DNA from: VXNF01 sp964291305
GTDB lineage: Bacteria; Actinomycetota; Acidimicrobiia; Acidimicrobiales; CATQHL01
Assembly (NCBI GenBank): GCA_964291305.2
Contig: OZ219783.1
Location: 558,001-622,000, forward strand
Length of the DNA stretch: 64,000 bases
Reading direction: 5' to 3'
Every line of letters begins with the position of its first letter. The stretch's first letter is position 1. Shown here piece after piece: positions 16,737-25,071 of the stretch. Under the pieces are notes generated by a model, which worked only from the letters and a program-made list of their open reading frames with translations, did not search any database and had not been told where the DNA came from. The translations under genes and the position numbers were made by a program.

Positions 16737-17888
16737 ATGGAGACTGGCATCTTCTTCTTCGGCGCGGTGGAGATGGACGATGTGGGGGCTGGTCCGCCGG
16801 CGCCCACCGATCGTCGCTACACCCAGCGGGAAATGTGGTACGCCGCCGAGCGTATGCTCGACATGGGCGTAGCAACCGAGCGTGCTGGGTTTGATGTGTT
16901 CTGGCTGACCGAGCACCACTTCCAGTACGAGGGCTACGAGGTGCTGCCTAATGCACTGCTCTTCGGGTCGGTGCTGGCCGAGCGCACCGAACGAATCAAG
17001 ATCGGGGCGTTGTTCAACATCGTTCCTCAGTGGCACCCGCTGCGCCTCGCCGAGGACTTCGCCACGATGCATAACCTTTCGGGCGGCCGCGGGGTGCTGG
17101 GCGTGGGCCGGGGCACTGTGCCCCGCGAGGCCGAATCTCTGGGCACCTTCGTAGGTAGCTTCGACAACCCCGACAAGGCCGAGGCCGACCGGATCAACCG
17201 CGAGATGTTCGACGAGGCGCTTGACGTGATTCTGGCAGCCTTCGAGAACGAGACCTTCGCTTACCACGGCAAATACTTCGACTTGCCCCCCGAGGGCATC
17301 CCCGACCGGGGCGGCACCGTGCAGCACCTCACGCTGGTGCCGCGCCCGCTATACCCCTACGACATTTGGCAAGCAGTCACGTCGCCACCCACGTTGGAGT
17401 ACGTGCCGCGCCGGGGCTGGGGCGGGGTTTTCTGGCTGCGCAACCACCAGTTCCTAGCCGACTGGTGGGGGCGCTTCGGTGAGCTGTACGAGAAGGAGCA
17501 CGGCGTGGCTCTGGCCCCCGGAGAGAAGCGCATGCTGGTACTGAACGTTCGAGTGGCTGACACTTACGAGCAGGCGCTACGCGACGCCCGAGCGGGCCAC
17601 GACGAGTTCTGGAAGTTCCTCGGCCCCTACGGCTGGAGCCGCGGTTACATGGCAGCCGACGGTCGCCCGGCCGCGGCGGGCTTGATTCCCAGCCTGGAGG
17701 ACTCTCTGGAGCAGAAGGTGTGGGTGGTCGGCGCACCCGAGGACGTGGCTGAAGGCATAGCTGGCTACGCCGAGGCGCTGGGCGGCTTAGAGCACCTCAC
17801 CCTGTTCCCCAACTTCCCCAGCGAGACCTATGACGAGGCAGCCGAGCATCTAATGCGCCTGGGCGAGCAGGTCCTGCCGCTGCTCTAA
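16737..17888 (+). CDS. Luciferase-like (LLM) flavin-dependent monooxygenase
   Basis: A 383-residue TIM-barrel protein of the bacterial luciferase superfamily. Typical segments are GFDVFWLTEHHFQYEGY near residue 50, KIGALFNIVPQWHPLRLAED, and GRGVLGVGRGTVPREAESLG (FMN phosphate site). The family uses reduced FMN or F420. Actinobacterial members often use F420, but the cofactor cannot be read here. AGGAGG lies upstream of the ATG at 16737. It sits between an orphan sulfonate-type ABC ATPase and a Rieske oxygenase, suggesting oxidative attack on an imported organic compound; the substrate is unknown. Confidence 0.88.
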   Translation: METGIFFFGAVEMDDVGAGPPAPTDRRYTQREMWYAAERMLDMGVATERAGFDVFWLTEHHFQYEGYEVLPNALLFGSVLAERTERIKIGALFNIVPQWHPLRLAEDFATMHNLSGGRGVLGVGRGTVPREAESLGTFVGSFDNPDKAEADRINREMFDEALDVILAAFENETFAYHGKYFDLPPEGIPDRGGTVQHLTLVPRPLYPYDIWQAVTSPPTLEYVPRRGWGGVFWLRNHQFLADWWGRFGELYEKEHGVALAPGEKRMLVLNVRVADTYEQALRDARAGHDEFWKFLGPYGWSRGYMAADGRPAAAGLIPSLEDSLEQKVWVVGAPEDVAEGIAGYAEALGGLEHLTLFPNFPSETYDEAAEHLMRLGEQVLPLL

Positions 17889-17898
17889 GTTCAGAGCT

Positions 17899-18008
17899 GC
17901 GCGGGGGATTTGTCAGCGCGCCGATGGGGGAGTCGCCCGAGGAGGAGAGCACCTTCCTCGGCTGGGTGACGCGCGGGGGATTTGTCAGCGCGCCGATGGG
18001 GGAGTCGC
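17899..18008 (+). repeat. 38 bp direct repeat pair, 72 bp apart, at the Rieske gene start
   Basis: 17899-17936 and 17971-18008 are identical. The 34 bp between them is different and contains a 7 bp inverted repeat, CCGAGGA (17937-17943) with TCCTCGG (17955-17961). Each copy includes ATGGGGGAGTCG, so two in-frame starts 24 codons apart are created. Confidence 0.95.
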
Positions 18009-19147
18009 TTACGCCGGGAACAGTTAGCGCAGCCCCGCGGGAGGGCGCGGGCCTGGTCAACTCGCCGCTGGCTAGCCCAATGTTGCAACCCTGGGAGGTG
18101 TGGGACCAGAGCCTGTTCGACCGCGAGATGCTGCGGGTGTTCGGCCGCAGCTGGGTCTGGCTAGGAGACACCGAGGATCTCCGATCACCTGGTGACTACA
18201 TATCTGGTCGTATCGGCTACCAGCCAGTTCTCGTGATCCGCCAGACCGACGGCAGCGTTAAGGGTTTCTTGAACAACTGCCGTCACCGGGCCTCTGGCCT
18301 ACTCTTCGAGGAGTCCGGCAACTGTGGCAGCACGCTCACTTGCCCGTACCACAACTGGTCCTACGCCATCGACGGGCGCTTGCTGCGAGTGCCGGACCTC
18401 GACCGCATGTACCCCGCAGGTTTGCCGCTTGAGGAGTACGGGCTGGTGCCGTTCCGAGTGGAGGTGGCCTGGGGCAAGCTCGTTTTCGGCTGCTTGTCGC
18501 AGCGCACCGAGCCGTTCCGGGAGTGGATTGGGCCACTTGTAGAGCGCTACGACCGCTACGACTTCCAGAGTTTCACCCGTTACCACCGCCAGCTAGACGA
18601 GACCTACGACATCAACTGGAAGGCCTTCGTCGAGAACTCCAACGACGATTACCACGTGCGGTTCGTTCATCGCCGGCTGAACCGCTACCGCAAACAGATG
18701 GACACGATCGTGCGCTTCGAGGGTCGGACTTGCAGCGGTTACAAGCCCCACTCTGACCTAGATGATGCTTCCGGCGGGCGAGACGACCTTTCGGCTGAGC
18801 AGTTGCAGGGCCATTACGCCGACTTCATCTACCCCAACCTCACACCGCTGCCGTATCCCACGCAGCTCATCTTGGTGCGCGCCGACCCCATTGCGCCTAA
18901 CCGCACCCGGCTGCTGTCACGCATATACGGCGTAGACAAAACCCTCGCCGACCAGGAGCGCGAACTGCAGACCCTGGCCGAGACCAACGCCGAGGACACT
19001 GCCATGGTCACCCTCTTGATGGAGAACCTGCGCTCGCCTTTCTACCGGGTGGGGCCGGCGAGCGTCTGGGAGGGTCGGGCGGCTCACATGATGCAGCTGA
19101 TTCGGGCCGACGCAGCTCAGCCGTTGGCCGCTGATGAGTTCGAATGA
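17996..19147 (+). CDS. Rieske non-heme iron oxygenase, alpha subunit
   Basis: The start is uncertain because the first codons lie in a duplicated segment; the ATG in the second copy (17996) is used, and one 72 bp upstream is in frame. The 383-residue product has a Rieske [2Fe-2S] site (NCRHRASG, 18 residues, CPYHNW) and the catalytic iron region NWKAFVENSNDDYHVRFVH with the bridging Asp and two His. This is the ring-hydroxylating / Rieske monooxygenase alpha subunit pattern. No ferredoxin, reductase or beta subunit is adjacent, so electrons must come from elsewhere. Substrate unknown; the neighbouring LLM monooxygenase suggests a shared catabolic role. Confidence 0.88.
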   Translation: MGESLTPGTVSAAPREGAGLVNSPLASPMLQPWEVWDQSLFDREMLRVFGRSWVWLGDTEDLRSPGDYISGRIGYQPVLVIRQTDGSVKGFLNNCRHRASGLLFEESGNCGSTLTCPYHNWSYAIDGRLLRVPDLDRMYPAGLPLEEYGLVPFRVEVAWGKLVFGCLSQRTEPFREWIGPLVERYDRYDFQSFTRYHRQLDETYDINWKAFVENSNDDYHVRFVHRRLNRYRKQMDTIVRFEGRTCSGYKPHSDLDDASGGRDDLSAEQLQGHYADFIYPNLTPLPYPTQLILVRADPIAPNRTRLLSRIYGVDKTLADQERELQTLAETNAEDTAMVTLLMENLRSPFYRVGPASVWEGRAAHMMQLIRADAAQPLAADEFE

Positions 19148-19160
19148 TCTCGGATCCTTC

Positions 19161-20099
19161 TCAGATAAGCGCTCTGCGCACATCGAAGCGGCGCATCAGC
19201 GTGTCGCCGATGTAGTTGACCGCTAGCAGGGTGCAGAACATCACGACGGCCGGGTAGATGGTGAGGTGCGCAGCGTCGGCGAGCTTGCCTTTAGCGACCG
19301 CTAGTAGCCCTCCCCAAGTTATGGCCGGCGACGGCACGCTCTTGCCGATGAAGCTGAGGCTGCCCTCGCCTACGATCACAAGTCCCAGCCCTAGGAAGCT
19401 GAACGCCACCACGATGGGCACCAGGTTGGGGACTACCTCGCGGAAAATCAGGCGAGAGGTGCGCGCTCCCATGCAACGCGCTGCGGTTACGAACTCGCGC
19501 TGGCGGAACCGCAGCGTCTGTGCCCGAACGATGCGCGCCACGGCGCGCACAGAGAGGATCGTGACCGCGATGATGACGTTGCGGGTGTTCTGCTCCAAGA
19601 CCGTGACGATGAACAGCGCCAGGATCAGCGCCGGTAGCGACAGCAGGATGTTGATCACTGCCCCGAGGGTGGTGTCCACCCAGCCACCGAAGTAGCCGGC
19701 CAGCAGGCCCATCAGCCCGCCGATCAGGATCCCGGCCGCTACGGCGATCAGCGCGATCATCAGCGAGAGGCGACCGCCCCAGACCACCCGGGCGAACATG
19801 TCGCGCCCCAACTCGTCGGTGCCAAACCAGTGCGACCAGCCTACGCCCTGCAACACGTCCCGGGAGTAGCTGTCGGGGTCAGCCAGAAACCACAGCACCG
19901 GAGCGAACAGCACGAAGAAGCTCAGAACGGCCAGCCAGCTGACTGCCAGCCAGAAGCCCAGCGGCTGCTCAGCCAAACGAAGGCGGCTCTTAGCGCCTTT
20001 GTCGCATCCGTCGTCTTTGCTAAGGGGCTTGCGCCCGGTCAGCACCGCCAGGCTGTGGCGACCGGGCACTAGAACTCTAGGGGCGGTTGGCTCTCTCAT
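19161..20099 (-). CDS. Dipeptide/oligopeptide ABC transporter permease (DppC type)
   Basis: A 312-residue membrane protein with the DppC/OppC pattern: a cytoplasmic N-terminus, a first membrane helix at about residues 50-70 (WLAVLSFFVLFAPVLWFLA), the HWFGTDELGRDMFARVVWG segment typical of the C-type permease, and the EAA loop FVTAARCMGARTSRLIFREV. It partners the DppB-type permease whose stop overlaps its start by 4 bp. No ATPase gene follows; the next gene is convergent. Confidence 0.93.
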   Translation of the reverse strand: MREPTAPRVLVPGRHSLAVLTGRKPLSKDDGCDKGAKSRLRLAEQPLGFWLAVSWLAVLSFFVLFAPVLWFLADPDSYSRDVLQGVGWSHWFGTDELGRDMFARVVWGGRLSLMIALIAVAAGILIGGLMGLLAGYFGGWVDTTLGAVINILLSLPALILALFIVTVLEQNTRNVIIAVTILSVRAVARIVRAQTLRFRQREFVTAARCMGARTSRLIFREVVPNLVPIVVAFSFLGLGLVIVGEGSLSFIGKSVPSPAITWGGLLAVAKGKLADAAHLTIYPAVVMFCTLLAVNYIGDTLMRRFDVRRALI

Positions 20100-21109
20100 C
20101 GGTTGCGTACCCGAACTCGCGGGTCTAGCAGGGGATAAGTGGCATCCACCAGCATGTTTGTGGCTACGAAGGCAGCGGCGAGGAGTGCCACGAGAGTCTG
20201 CACGACCAGGAAATCCTGATTGAACACGGCCGAGATGAGATATGTGCCGACGCCATCCAGATCGTAGATGATCTCTACTACCAGAGCGCCGTTCACTAGT
20301 TGGGCTGCATTAAGGCCAGCGACTGTCACCACCGTGAAGCTGGATGGTCGCAGCACGTGACGCAGCAGGATCCACCAGCGGGGCAGTCCCTTGGCTCGAG
20401 CTGCCTCTACATAGCCCTCTTGCAGTGTGGCGATCACGTCGCTGCGCAGCAGGCGCAGAAAGAACGGCATGATGCCGGCGGTGAGGGTGACTACCGGCAG
20501 TAACAGCGACTTCCAATGTTGCAGGAGGCCGGAGGTAGGGCCTACGTAGCCGCCGAGGTCGAACCACCCCAACTTGGCAGCGAAGACCAGGGCTAGAACC
20601 ACCCCAAGCACAAACGACGGCAGCGCTAGCAGCGAGAACGCTCCACCAGTGAGCAGGCGATCAACCCAGGTGTCGCGCCGCACTGCGCTGAGCAATCCCA
20701 GCGGTACCGAGATCACGATGCTCAACACGGTGGTGTAAAAGACCAGCCAGGCGGTTACAGGGAGTTTCTGGCGCAGGCTGTCGGTCACTTCGATGTTGTT
20801 GCGGTAGGACTCGCCGAGATCGCCGGTGAGCGTGTTGGAAAGCCAAGCGCCGTACTGTGCAAACAGGCCGCGGTCGAGTTCTAGGCGCTGGCGGCATTCC
20901 GCTAAGAGGTCCTCAGTGGCGCCGGTTCCCACCGACAGGAAGCACGGATCGCTCGGCAGCAGGCTGAGCATCCAATAGGTGATGAACGTGACGACGAGCA
21001 CCACCACCGCCGTCTGGGCTAGCCGGCCAGCCAGCCGTCGCAGGACCGCCAGCGGCGTCGCCATGCCGCTGAGGCCTGAACCTCTCACAGAGGTCCGGAT
21101 TCGGGTCAC
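20096..21109 (-). CDS. Dipeptide/oligopeptide ABC transporter permease (DppB type)
   Basis: A 337-residue permease of the DppB/OppB class: an N-terminal helix (LAQTAVVVLVVTFITYWML), the cytoplasmic Pro-rich turn, and an EAA loop (EAARAKGLPRWWILLRHVLRPS). The family's periplasmic ExxxRxxLGLDRP-like segment reads ECRQRLELDRGLFAQYG. Its ends overlap both neighbours (binding protein upstream, DppC-type permease downstream) by 4 bp, so the three are one translationally coupled operon. Confidence 0.93.
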   Translation of the reverse strand: MTRIRTSVRGSGLSGMATPLAVLRRLAGRLAQTAVVVLVVTFITYWMLSLLPSDPCFLSVGTGATEDLLAECRQRLELDRGLFAQYGAWLSNTLTGDLGESYRNNIEVTDSLRQKLPVTAWLVFYTTVLSIVISVPLGLLSAVRRDTWVDRLLTGGAFSLLALPSFVLGVVLALVFAAKLGWFDLGGYVGPTSGLLQHWKSLLLPVVTLTAGIMPFFLRLLRSDVIATLQEGYVEAARAKGLPRWWILLRHVLRPSSFTVVTVAGLNAAQLVNGALVVEIIYDLDGVGTYLISAVFNQDFLVVQTLVALLAAAFVATNMLVDATYPLLDPRVRVRNR

Positions 21110-22941
21110 TCAACCAGCCAGGTCTCAGTAAGAAACGCTCGTCCCTCGATCAGGTTGAGCAGACTGCGACCGTCTGGCAGCGTCAGTTGGGCCATGTTGT
21201 GGACGTGTTCGTGGTGGGGCAACATCCACTGCGACCAGTTCAACCAGATGTTGTAGACACCGTTGGCGAAGGCTCGGTTGATGTCCTCGGCCAGCGTCTT
21301 TAGCTCTTCGGGATCGGTGGTGCGGGCTGCTGCTTCCAGCGCTGCGTCCAGCGCAGGATCCACGGCACGCCCGAAGTTCGTGGCTAGCCCTGTGGCGTAC
21401 TCGGAGTGCCACCAGGTGCGTTCGGCCTCCAGGTTGGAGCCGTTGTGGTTCCGCCAAAGGAACGTCTGGAAGAGCCCCAGCACGGCGTTGGTAATGAGGC
21501 TGCCCTGGTCTACTTGGATGATCTGGGTTTCGATGCCACAGTCGTTCCACATCTGCGCGATCAGCTCTGTGGTTGTTCGATTGAAGAGATCGTTCGTGGT
21601 GCCGAGTTCCACTATTCCGGGGTTGTCGAGCTGGCTCCACAGGGCGCGGCCGGCCTCGGGGTCGTAGCTAGGGAAACCCGAGTCGGCTAGGTAGCCGGGC
21701 GTATTAGGCCCGAAGGGTCCGTTGGCGATGGGGCCGTTGCCTCCGATCCGTAGCAGGTTGTAGGTCTCATAGTCGATGCAATGGGCCACCGCCTGCCGGG
21801 CTCGGATGTCCTCGAAGGGGGGTTGGGCGGCGTTGAGCAGCAGGTAGGTGGTCTGGAAGAAGCTGCCCTCCTCCACGACCTTGTAGTTCTCCCGGTTGTC
21901 GGGGGAAAGCAGGGGAGAGTTGATGTGATGTACGTCCAGATCTCCCGACTCCAGCGCTAGCAGGCGGGCGTCCTGGTCGGGGATGGGTCGGAATACCACG
22001 CGGTCCAGGTAGGGGAGCTGGCGCCCCTGGGCGTCGGTCTTCCAGTAGTTGGGGTTGCGGGTGACGACGAGTTCCGCATCGGGGGTCCACGAGGCGAAGG
22101 TGAATGGCCCGGTGCCGACGGGGTTAGTAGCCCCTTCGGGGTCGGCGTACTGGCTGGGTGCGGCCAGGTAACCCACTTGGCCCGATAACAGTGAGGGAAG
22201 ACCGGCGGTCGGGCGGGCGGTCCGCAACTCCAGGGTTAGATCATCCAGGATGGCCCAACTTTCCCAGTTGCGGATGAGCAGACTGGTAAGAGTCCCCTTC
22301 GTCAGGTTGTCGAAGTGGTTAGCGAGTGCGGCAGCGTCGGCGGGGGTGCCGTCGTGGAATTTGATGCCTGGCCGCAGCTTCAGCGTCCAGACGGTGAAGT
22401 CCTCGTTGGCGGTGAAAGATTCCAGCAGGTAGGGCTCGGGTGCTCCGGAGGGGCCTTCGATTGTGAGTGGGTCGAATATGGCTCGCATCACGGTGTGACA
22501 AGACACGGCGCACTGCGTGGTTGCTGGGTTCCAGCCCTGGCCGGTCTCGGCTTCAATGCCGAACACCAGCGTGCCGCCGTAGACCGGTTCGGTGATTGGT
22601 TCGGCCGCAGCCACAGGTGCCGGCGGCGGCGTGTTGATTGCAGGCGGCGGTGTCGGCGTGCTTTCGGGCGCGGTTGCTGAATCAGCGTTTGCGGGTGGTG
22701 GGTTGCCGGGCGCGGGCACCGGTTCGTCGGGCTCGGATAGCTGCGGGTCGCCCGGCGTGGAAGCAGCTGGCGTGTCACCGGGTCCGTCTGGCTGGGCTGG
22801 CGGGGTTCGTGCTGCGGCAGGTTCGGGCGAGCGGTTGAGGTCATCCCCGCTTCCCCCGCCGCAGGCTGAGACGACCAGCAGAAGAGTCATCCCAACTGCC
22901 GATAACCATCGGATCCCCGGGGAGCAGGTGATTCTTAGCAT
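21106..22941 (-). CDS. ABC transporter solute-binding lipoprotein, family 5 (peptide/nickel type)
   Basis: The start is placed at 22941, where MLRITCSPGIRWL leads into a signal peptide and lipobox (TLLLVVSAC). Three more in-frame ATG lie 72, 144 and 216 bp upstream, in tandem copies of this very 5' end. The 611-residue product has a Pro/Ala-rich linker (residues 40-120), then the SBP_bac_5 fold: YGGTLVFGIEAETG, LKLRPGIKFHDGTPADA, TGPFTFASWTPDAELVVTRN and ARQAVAHCIDYE. It captures peptides or other solutes for the DppB/DppC permeases that follow. Partner ATPases are not encoded nearby. Confidence 0.92.
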   Translation of the reverse strand: MLRITCSPGIRWLSAVGMTLLLVVSACGGGSGDDLNRSPEPAAARTPPAQPDGPGDTPAASTPGDPQLSEPDEPVPAPGNPPPANADSATAPESTPTPPPAINTPPPAPVAAAEPITEPVYGGTLVFGIEAETGQGWNPATTQCAVSCHTVMRAIFDPLTIEGPSGAPEPYLLESFTANEDFTVWTLKLRPGIKFHDGTPADAAALANHFDNLTKGTLTSLLIRNWESWAILDDLTLELRTARPTAGLPSLLSGQVGYLAAPSQYADPEGATNPVGTGPFTFASWTPDAELVVTRNPNYWKTDAQGRQLPYLDRVVFRPIPDQDARLLALESGDLDVHHINSPLLSPDNRENYKVVEEGSFFQTTYLLLNAAQPPFEDIRARQAVAHCIDYETYNLLRIGGNGPIANGPFGPNTPGYLADSGFPSYDPEAGRALWSQLDNPGIVELGTTNDLFNRTTTELIAQMWNDCGIETQIIQVDQGSLITNAVLGLFQTFLWRNHNGSNLEAERTWWHSEYATGLATNFGRAVDPALDAALEAAARTTDPEELKTLAEDINRAFANGVYNIWLNWSQWMLPHHEHVHNMAQLTLPDGRSLLNLIEGRAFLTETWLVE

Positions 22942-23164
22942 AGGTATCGATCCCCGCCTGTACTGGTGCCCACAAACTTGTGGGATCTTCGGCGAGCAGG
23001 CGATTCGTAGCATGGGTATCGATCCCCGCCTGTACTGGTGCCCACATACTCGTGGGTTCCTCGGCGAGCGGGCGATTCGCGGCATGGTGGTCGATCCCCG
23101 CTTGCACTGGTGCCCACATACTCGTGGGTTCCTCGGCGAGCGGGCGATTCGCGGCATGGTGGTC
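22917..23164 (-). repeat. 72 bp tandem repeat made from the binding-protein 5' end
   Basis: Unit length is exactly 72 bp, with ATG at 22941, 23013, 23085 and 23157. Each unit codes for about M(L/P)RI(A/T)(C/R)SP..P.VCGHQYRRGS in frame with the gene. The two outer full units are nearly identical; the gene-proximal ones have diverged. GCGGGGATCGAT, the likely ribosome site, is repeated too. Confidence 0.95.
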
Positions 23165-23657
23165 GGCATGGCCCCCAATTTCAATCCAACTGCGATCCTC
23201 GGGGGGACCGCAGTGGCCACCGATGCTAGTTAGCGGACTAGCTGTGTGCCGGTCTGGTCAAGGCCCGCAGCGCAGGTACCGCGTCGCTGTCCGACAGCGG
23301 ACGATCGACGCGGAGTGTGCCGGTCTGGTCAAGGCCCGCAGCGCAGGTACTTGCTGTTTGCACGCCGCTAGCCGCGATGACCACTCAATGAACCGCCGCT
23401 CGTGCCGCCGCGGGTGATTGGCACGACATCGGCGAAACCCACTCAATGAAGCCCATACAATACCGCCAGTCCCATTGCCGCGGTTCTCGGTTCGATGGTT
23501 CTCGGTCCGGTCGCAGCTGCCGGCCGCTTGGTTCACGGTCGATAATCTGCTGGCCGAGGATTTGGTGATGCTGCCCGGGAAAGGCGGTGAGAATCGTGGC
23601 CAACGAAGGTGAGACTTCAGGCTCCGCCCTGCTTTGCCATTGGGTTCGGATGGTCTG
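23165..23657. other. Repeat-rich intergenic region
   Basis: Upstream region of the divergent binding-protein and hydrolase genes. It contains the 36 bp pair at 23244/23315, a short CACTCAATGAA pair at 23382/23440, and the first copy of the hydrolase-start repeat at 23587. No gene is supported here. Confidence 0.6.
23244..23350. repeat. 36 bp direct repeat pair, 71 bp apart
   Basis: 23244-23279 and 23315-23350 are identical (GTGTGCCGGTCTGG...GCAGGTAC). The 35 bp middle (23280-23314) is a near palindrome: CGCGTCG pairs with CGACGCG at 23306-23312, with an inner CTGTCCGACAG at 23287-23297. Confidence 0.95.
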
Positions 23658-23684
23658 GTGAGAATCGTGGCCAACGAAGGTGAG
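23587..23684 (+). repeat. 28 bp direct repeat pair, 70 bp apart, at the hydrolase start
   Basis: GGTGAGAATCGTGGCC...GGTGAG occurs at 23587-23614 and 23657-23684. The second copy holds the probable GTG start of the hydrolase. The 42 bp between is unrelated, with short inverted pieces (CAGG...CCTG, CCAT...ATGG). Confidence 0.9.
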
Positions 23685-24584
23685 CTTTCAGGGGAGTCTT
23701 CAGCGTGGACGGTTACTTCCCCCGATGGGGTGGTGCTGCACAGCGAGGCGGTTGGCAGTGGTGAGCCAATCTTGTTCCTCCACGAGTTCGCTGGCGATCA
23801 CCGCACTTGGGAACCACAGATCCGGCGGTTCTCTCGCAGCCACCGCTGTATCACTTACGCCGCCCGCGGCTACCTGCCGTCGCAAGTCCCTGTAGATCCT
23901 GCCGCCTACTCGCAGCGGCACGCTCTGCAGGATGCTCTTGCTGTGCTGGACGCCTATTCCGTGGCAGCCGCTCACATCGTCGGTATCTCGATGGGCGGCT
24001 TCTGCGGGTTGCACCTCGCCATGGCGCATCCCGAGCGGGTGCGCTCACTAGTCGTGGCAGGCACCGGTTACGGCGCCCAACCCGACAACTCAGAACAGTT
24101 TCGCCGAGAGTGCGACACCATCGCGGCCGAGATCAAGCAACTGGGGATGGCTGCCTTCGCCGCCAAGTACATGGCGGGTCCGTCACGGGTGCAGTTGCAG
24201 AACAAAGACCAGCGAGCCCACCAGGAGTACACCCGCTGGCTGGGCGAGCACTCGGCGACGGGTGCGGCCAACACCATGCGCGGCGTGCAGCGCCAGCGCC
24301 CGTTACTGCACGACTTGCAAGACGACCTTTCGGCAATAGCGGCGCCGGTGCTGGTGCTCGCCGGCGACGAGGACGACGGCTGCCTAGAAACCAGCTTGTG
24401 GCTAAAACGGGTGATTCCAAGCGCCGGCCTTGCGGTGCTAGCGCGCACAGGGCACACGCTGAACATCGAAGAGCCCGACCTGGTGAACACTCTCCTCGCA
24501 GACTTCCTAACCCGGGTATCCGCCGGAACCTGGGGCCCCCGAGACCCCCGAGCCATTCCAGGAGCCATAACCGGCTTCTCCTAG
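23658..24584 (+). CDS. Alpha/beta hydrolase
   Basis: The start is taken as the GTG at 23658 inside the second repeat copy; an ATG at 23634 is in frame. The product of about 308 residues has the oxyanion strand LFLHEFAGDHRTW, the nucleophile elbow GISMGGFCG (Ser), the acid region LVLAGDEDD and the catalytic His in LARTGHTLNIEEPD. These are the hallmarks of the hydrolase-1 branch (esterases, carbon-carbon hydrolases, lactonases). The substrate is unknown. The last codons ITGFS-stop are copied downstream (see 24567). Confidence 0.88.
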   Translation: MRIVANEGELSGESSAWTVTSPDGVVLHSEAVGSGEPILFLHEFAGDHRTWEPQIRRFSRSHRCITYAARGYLPSQVPVDPAAYSQRHALQDALAVLDAYSVAAAHIVGISMGGFCGLHLAMAHPERVRSLVVAGTGYGAQPDNSEQFRRECDTIAAEIKQLGMAAFAAKYMAGPSRVQLQNKDQRAHQEYTRWLGEHSATGAANTMRGVQRQRPLLHDLQDDLSAIAAPVLVLAGDEDDGCLETSLWLKRVIPSAGLAVLARTGHTLNIEEPDLVNTLLADFLTRVSAGTWGPRDPRAIPGAITGFS

Positions 24585-24790
24585 CCGTATAACTCGATCA
24601 CCGTGGTTATGTCGTCCACCCAGCCGGCCGATGCACAGATAACCGGCTTCTCCTAGCAGCCCGACGAGTTCGCCGCCTTGATCCCTGGCCTCGCAGGGGG
24701 TGATGGTAGCCATAGTGTGTCCTCCTGGCCCGACGAGTTCGCCGCCTTGATCCCTGGCCTCGCCGCCGGCAAATCACCGGCTATCTCCTA
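24567..24790 (+). repeat. Copies of the hydrolase 3' end plus a 36 bp repeat pair
   Basis: ATAACCGGCTTCTCCTAGC, spanning the hydrolase stop codon, occurs at 24567 and 24639 (72 bp apart), with a diverged third copy near 24773 that continues into CCGCATAACTAGATCGCC, matching the sequence after the real stop. Interleaved is a perfect 36 bp pair, 24659-24694 and 24728-24763 (69 bp apart), with a 33 bp middle holding the palindrome ATGGTAGCCAT (24703-24713). Confidence 0.92.
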
Positions 24791-25061
24791 GCCGCATAAC
24801 TAGATCGCCTAATCAGGCGCCTATCCGGCGTGTCCTCCCATACCCTCTCAACCCTCCGCGGGACGAGGTCACCTATCAGGCGGCCAAGCGCGCCGGCGCC
24901 GGCTACTTCAACGACGAAGACATTCATATCCTGCTAGATGGAGGCCAGCACAAGCGCTGGTGGAACTCTGAGTCGGACCCGGATGTTGAGTCAGGCCGAG
25001 TTTGCGTAAGTTCCGCGAGAGTGGACAAGCACTGGACTCTGAGTCGGATCCAGATGTTGCG
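24791..25061. other. Intergenic region with an unrecognised gene relic
   Basis: From about 24863 one frame reads DEVTYQAAKRAGAGYFNDED then IHILLDGGQHKRWWN, which looks like former coding sequence but has no start, is short, and resembles no family I can name. It runs into the repeat at 24965. Confidence 0.4.
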
Positions 25062-25071
25062 TCAGGCTGAG
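24965..25071. repeat. 36 bp diverged direct repeat pair, 71 bp apart, at the alkD-like gene 3' end
   Basis: 24965-25000 and 25036-25071 match at 32 of 36 positions. The second copy includes the last ten bases of the leftward DNA-alkylation-repair gene, with its stop at 25062-25064. Confidence 0.85.

Noticed and set aside
23382..23450. CACTCAATGAA pair 58 bp apart
   Set aside because: Only 11 bp match and the offset does not fit the 69-72 bp series, so it is not counted with it.
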